From a virus, in IMG/VR virus record IMGVR_UViG_3300029911_000121, positions 1 to 27,462 of that record: DNA of 27,462 nt. One strand, given 5' to 3'. How positions within the stretch are numbered: position 1 is the first letter of the stretch; each line of letters begins with the position of its first letter. Shown here piece by piece: positions 26,620-27,462 of the stretch. The position numbers and the translations under genes were made by a program. A model generated the notes under the pieces. That model was given only the letters and a program-made list of their open reading frames with translations, was not told where the DNA came from and made no database searches.

Positions 26620-27462
26620 TTATTGTTTTTTGTTTGGATCATTGTGCATCCATCCCCTGACCGTCCCTCCTGGGTCAAATGCCATCCCAAAGCCAGCCTT
26701 GGCTCGGTCTATCCAGCTTCCAGCAGTCAACTGTGATACCCAACCACCAAAATTATCAACGCCCTGACTGAACGTCTTACTTGCTTCGAGTTCCGCTTTA
26801 GCTTTTTCGGCCTCCCATTGAAGAAGACCCATAAGCCTCTGTTCACTGGCTCCCGACGTAGCGATCTCTTTGACTTGGCCACCATAGGCCGATAGGTGTT
26901 CTGTTTCATTGAGTTCCTGATTGAAGTCGGAGCCAAGGGAGGATCCGTCCTTCTTTTTAGGCTTAAATCCATGCCGAGCCACGGCAAGATAGGAGTCGGC
27001 CTGGAGGATGGATTGTCCATCGAGCCCCATGAGGTGTCTCTGGACAATGGGTGGCAACTTTCCCCACGATCCCTGGAGCATTTTTGCCCCAAATGTTCTT
27101 TTATACTCTGGGGAATCCATGAGTATCTGGGCCTTTTCGTAGTCAGGCAGACTATCGAGCGCCTTATTGTGGGGGAGGTCATGCCATGCCGCCTTTCCGG
27201 CACCGGTAAGGCCAGTTGGGCTAAGGAGCGAGGCCATCTCTGCACCCTGGAAAATGGCGTTATGGTTGTTTCCAGCCGCGTTCATTACCCCAAGCGATTT
27301 TGAGCCGCCCAGCGAGTGCTTGTCGAAATCTCCCAACGCTTCCTGCTCTCGGCGCATTCGGTCAAATACGGACCCCGAGACGGCGCCGGAGCGGGTCTGC
27401 TCCATCTGCATCAGGGACGAGACGGCCTGGAGAGTGTCGTTCCCCTTGATTCCGATCTTGTT
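26620..27462 (-). CDS. Large protein, C-terminal part only (gene continues past right edge)
   Basis: At least 281 residues in frame to the window edge; the gene begins to the right. The visible part starts NKIGIKGNDTLQAVSSLMQM. It is hydrophilic, helix-rich and Gln/Ser/Gly/Lys-rich (GQVKEIATSGASEQRLMGLL; WEAEKAKAELEASKTFSQG), ending SWIDRAKAGFGMAFDPGG, GWMHNDPNKKQ. A long, repeat-free, low-hydrophobicity chain upstream of the lysis genes fits a virion protein such as a tail or internal-core protein, but nothing specific is visible. It is convergent with the moron gene. Confidence 0.6.
   Translation of the reverse strand, partial: NKIGIKGNDTLQAVSSLMQMEQTRSGAVSGSVFDRMRREQEALGDFDKHSLGGSKSLGVMNAAGNNHNAIFQGAEMASLLSPTGLTGAGKAAWHDLPHNKALDSLPDYEKAQILMDSPEYKRTFGAKMLQGSWGKLPPIVQRHLMGLDGQSILQADSYLAVARHGFKPKKKDGSSLGSDFNQELNETEHLSAYGGQVKEIATSGASEQRLMGLLQWEAEKAKAELEASKTFSQGVDNFGGWVSQLTAGSWIDRAKAGFGMAFDPGGTVRGWMHNDPNKKQ

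Noticed and set aside
1-27462. CRISPR array, tRNA, rRNA, integrase or transposase
   Set aside because: No repeat-spacer structure, no tRNA cloverleaf with a CCA-type end, and no catalytic integrase/transposase motif was seen in any plausible gene.

Overview
This 27.5 kb window is a stretch of a tailed double-stranded DNA bacteriophage genome, probably temperate. It is GC-rich and very densely packed, and nearly everything is read on the minus strand. Many adjacent minus-strand genes overlap at ATGA, GTGA or TAATG junctions, which suggests long translationally coupled operons. A lipoprotein/inner-membrane protein pair that looks like a spanin set, next to a muramidase and a holin candidate, implies a Gram-negative host. 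The host species cannot be named from the sequence. No integrase, tRNA or CRISPR array is visible, and no tail gene is identifiable apart from one unassigned partial ORF at the right edge.

Following minus-strand transcription from right to left: (1) 27462-26620 is the C-terminal part of a large, probably virion-associated protein. (2) 26203-26604 is a lone AT-rich plus-strand gene for a membrane-anchored protein, a likely moron. (3) 26082-23836 is the lysis cassette: GH108-type muramidase, holin candidate, inner-membrane and lipoprotein spanin candidates, a small protein and a coiled-coil membrane protein. The last of these overlaps the 3' end of a plus-strand Cro/CI-type repressor (23430-23942). 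(4) From 23262 leftward runs the early operon: small proteins, a coiled-coil protein, a RecT-like annealing protein, a winged-helix protein, two tandem paralogous excisionase-like proteins, a RusA-like resolvase and a small hypothetical. (5) 18216-18755 is another lone plus-strand gene. (6) 17936-14799 is the replication module: small proteins, a J-domain protein, an initiator-like protein carrying an internal 24-bp repeat array, and a DnaB-type helicase. (7) 14554-414 is the long packaging/head operon: small proteins, an HNH protein, a ParB-methyltransferase fusion, a terminase small-subunit candidate, a run of small accessory genes including a dATP/dGTP-diphosphohydrolase-like protein, then terminase large subunit, portal, Mu gpF/SPP1 gp7-like minor head protein and a probable virion protein. 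(8) The left edge holds a plus-strand ribbon-helix-helix regulator divergent from a partial minus-strand gene across a perfect inverted repeat.

The most interesting feature is the replication module. The initiator-like gene carries four 24-bp units (three nearly identical, one degenerate) in the middle of its coding sequence, followed by (GTTTGA)x3 and an AT-richer stretch. This architecture recalls the lambda origin inside gene O. Its upstream neighbour encodes a small protein with a convincing J-domain including HPD, so this phage may bring its own cochaperone to recruit host DnaK to the origin complex. Function of many small ORFs cannot be assigned, and the assignments below rest on motif recognition only.
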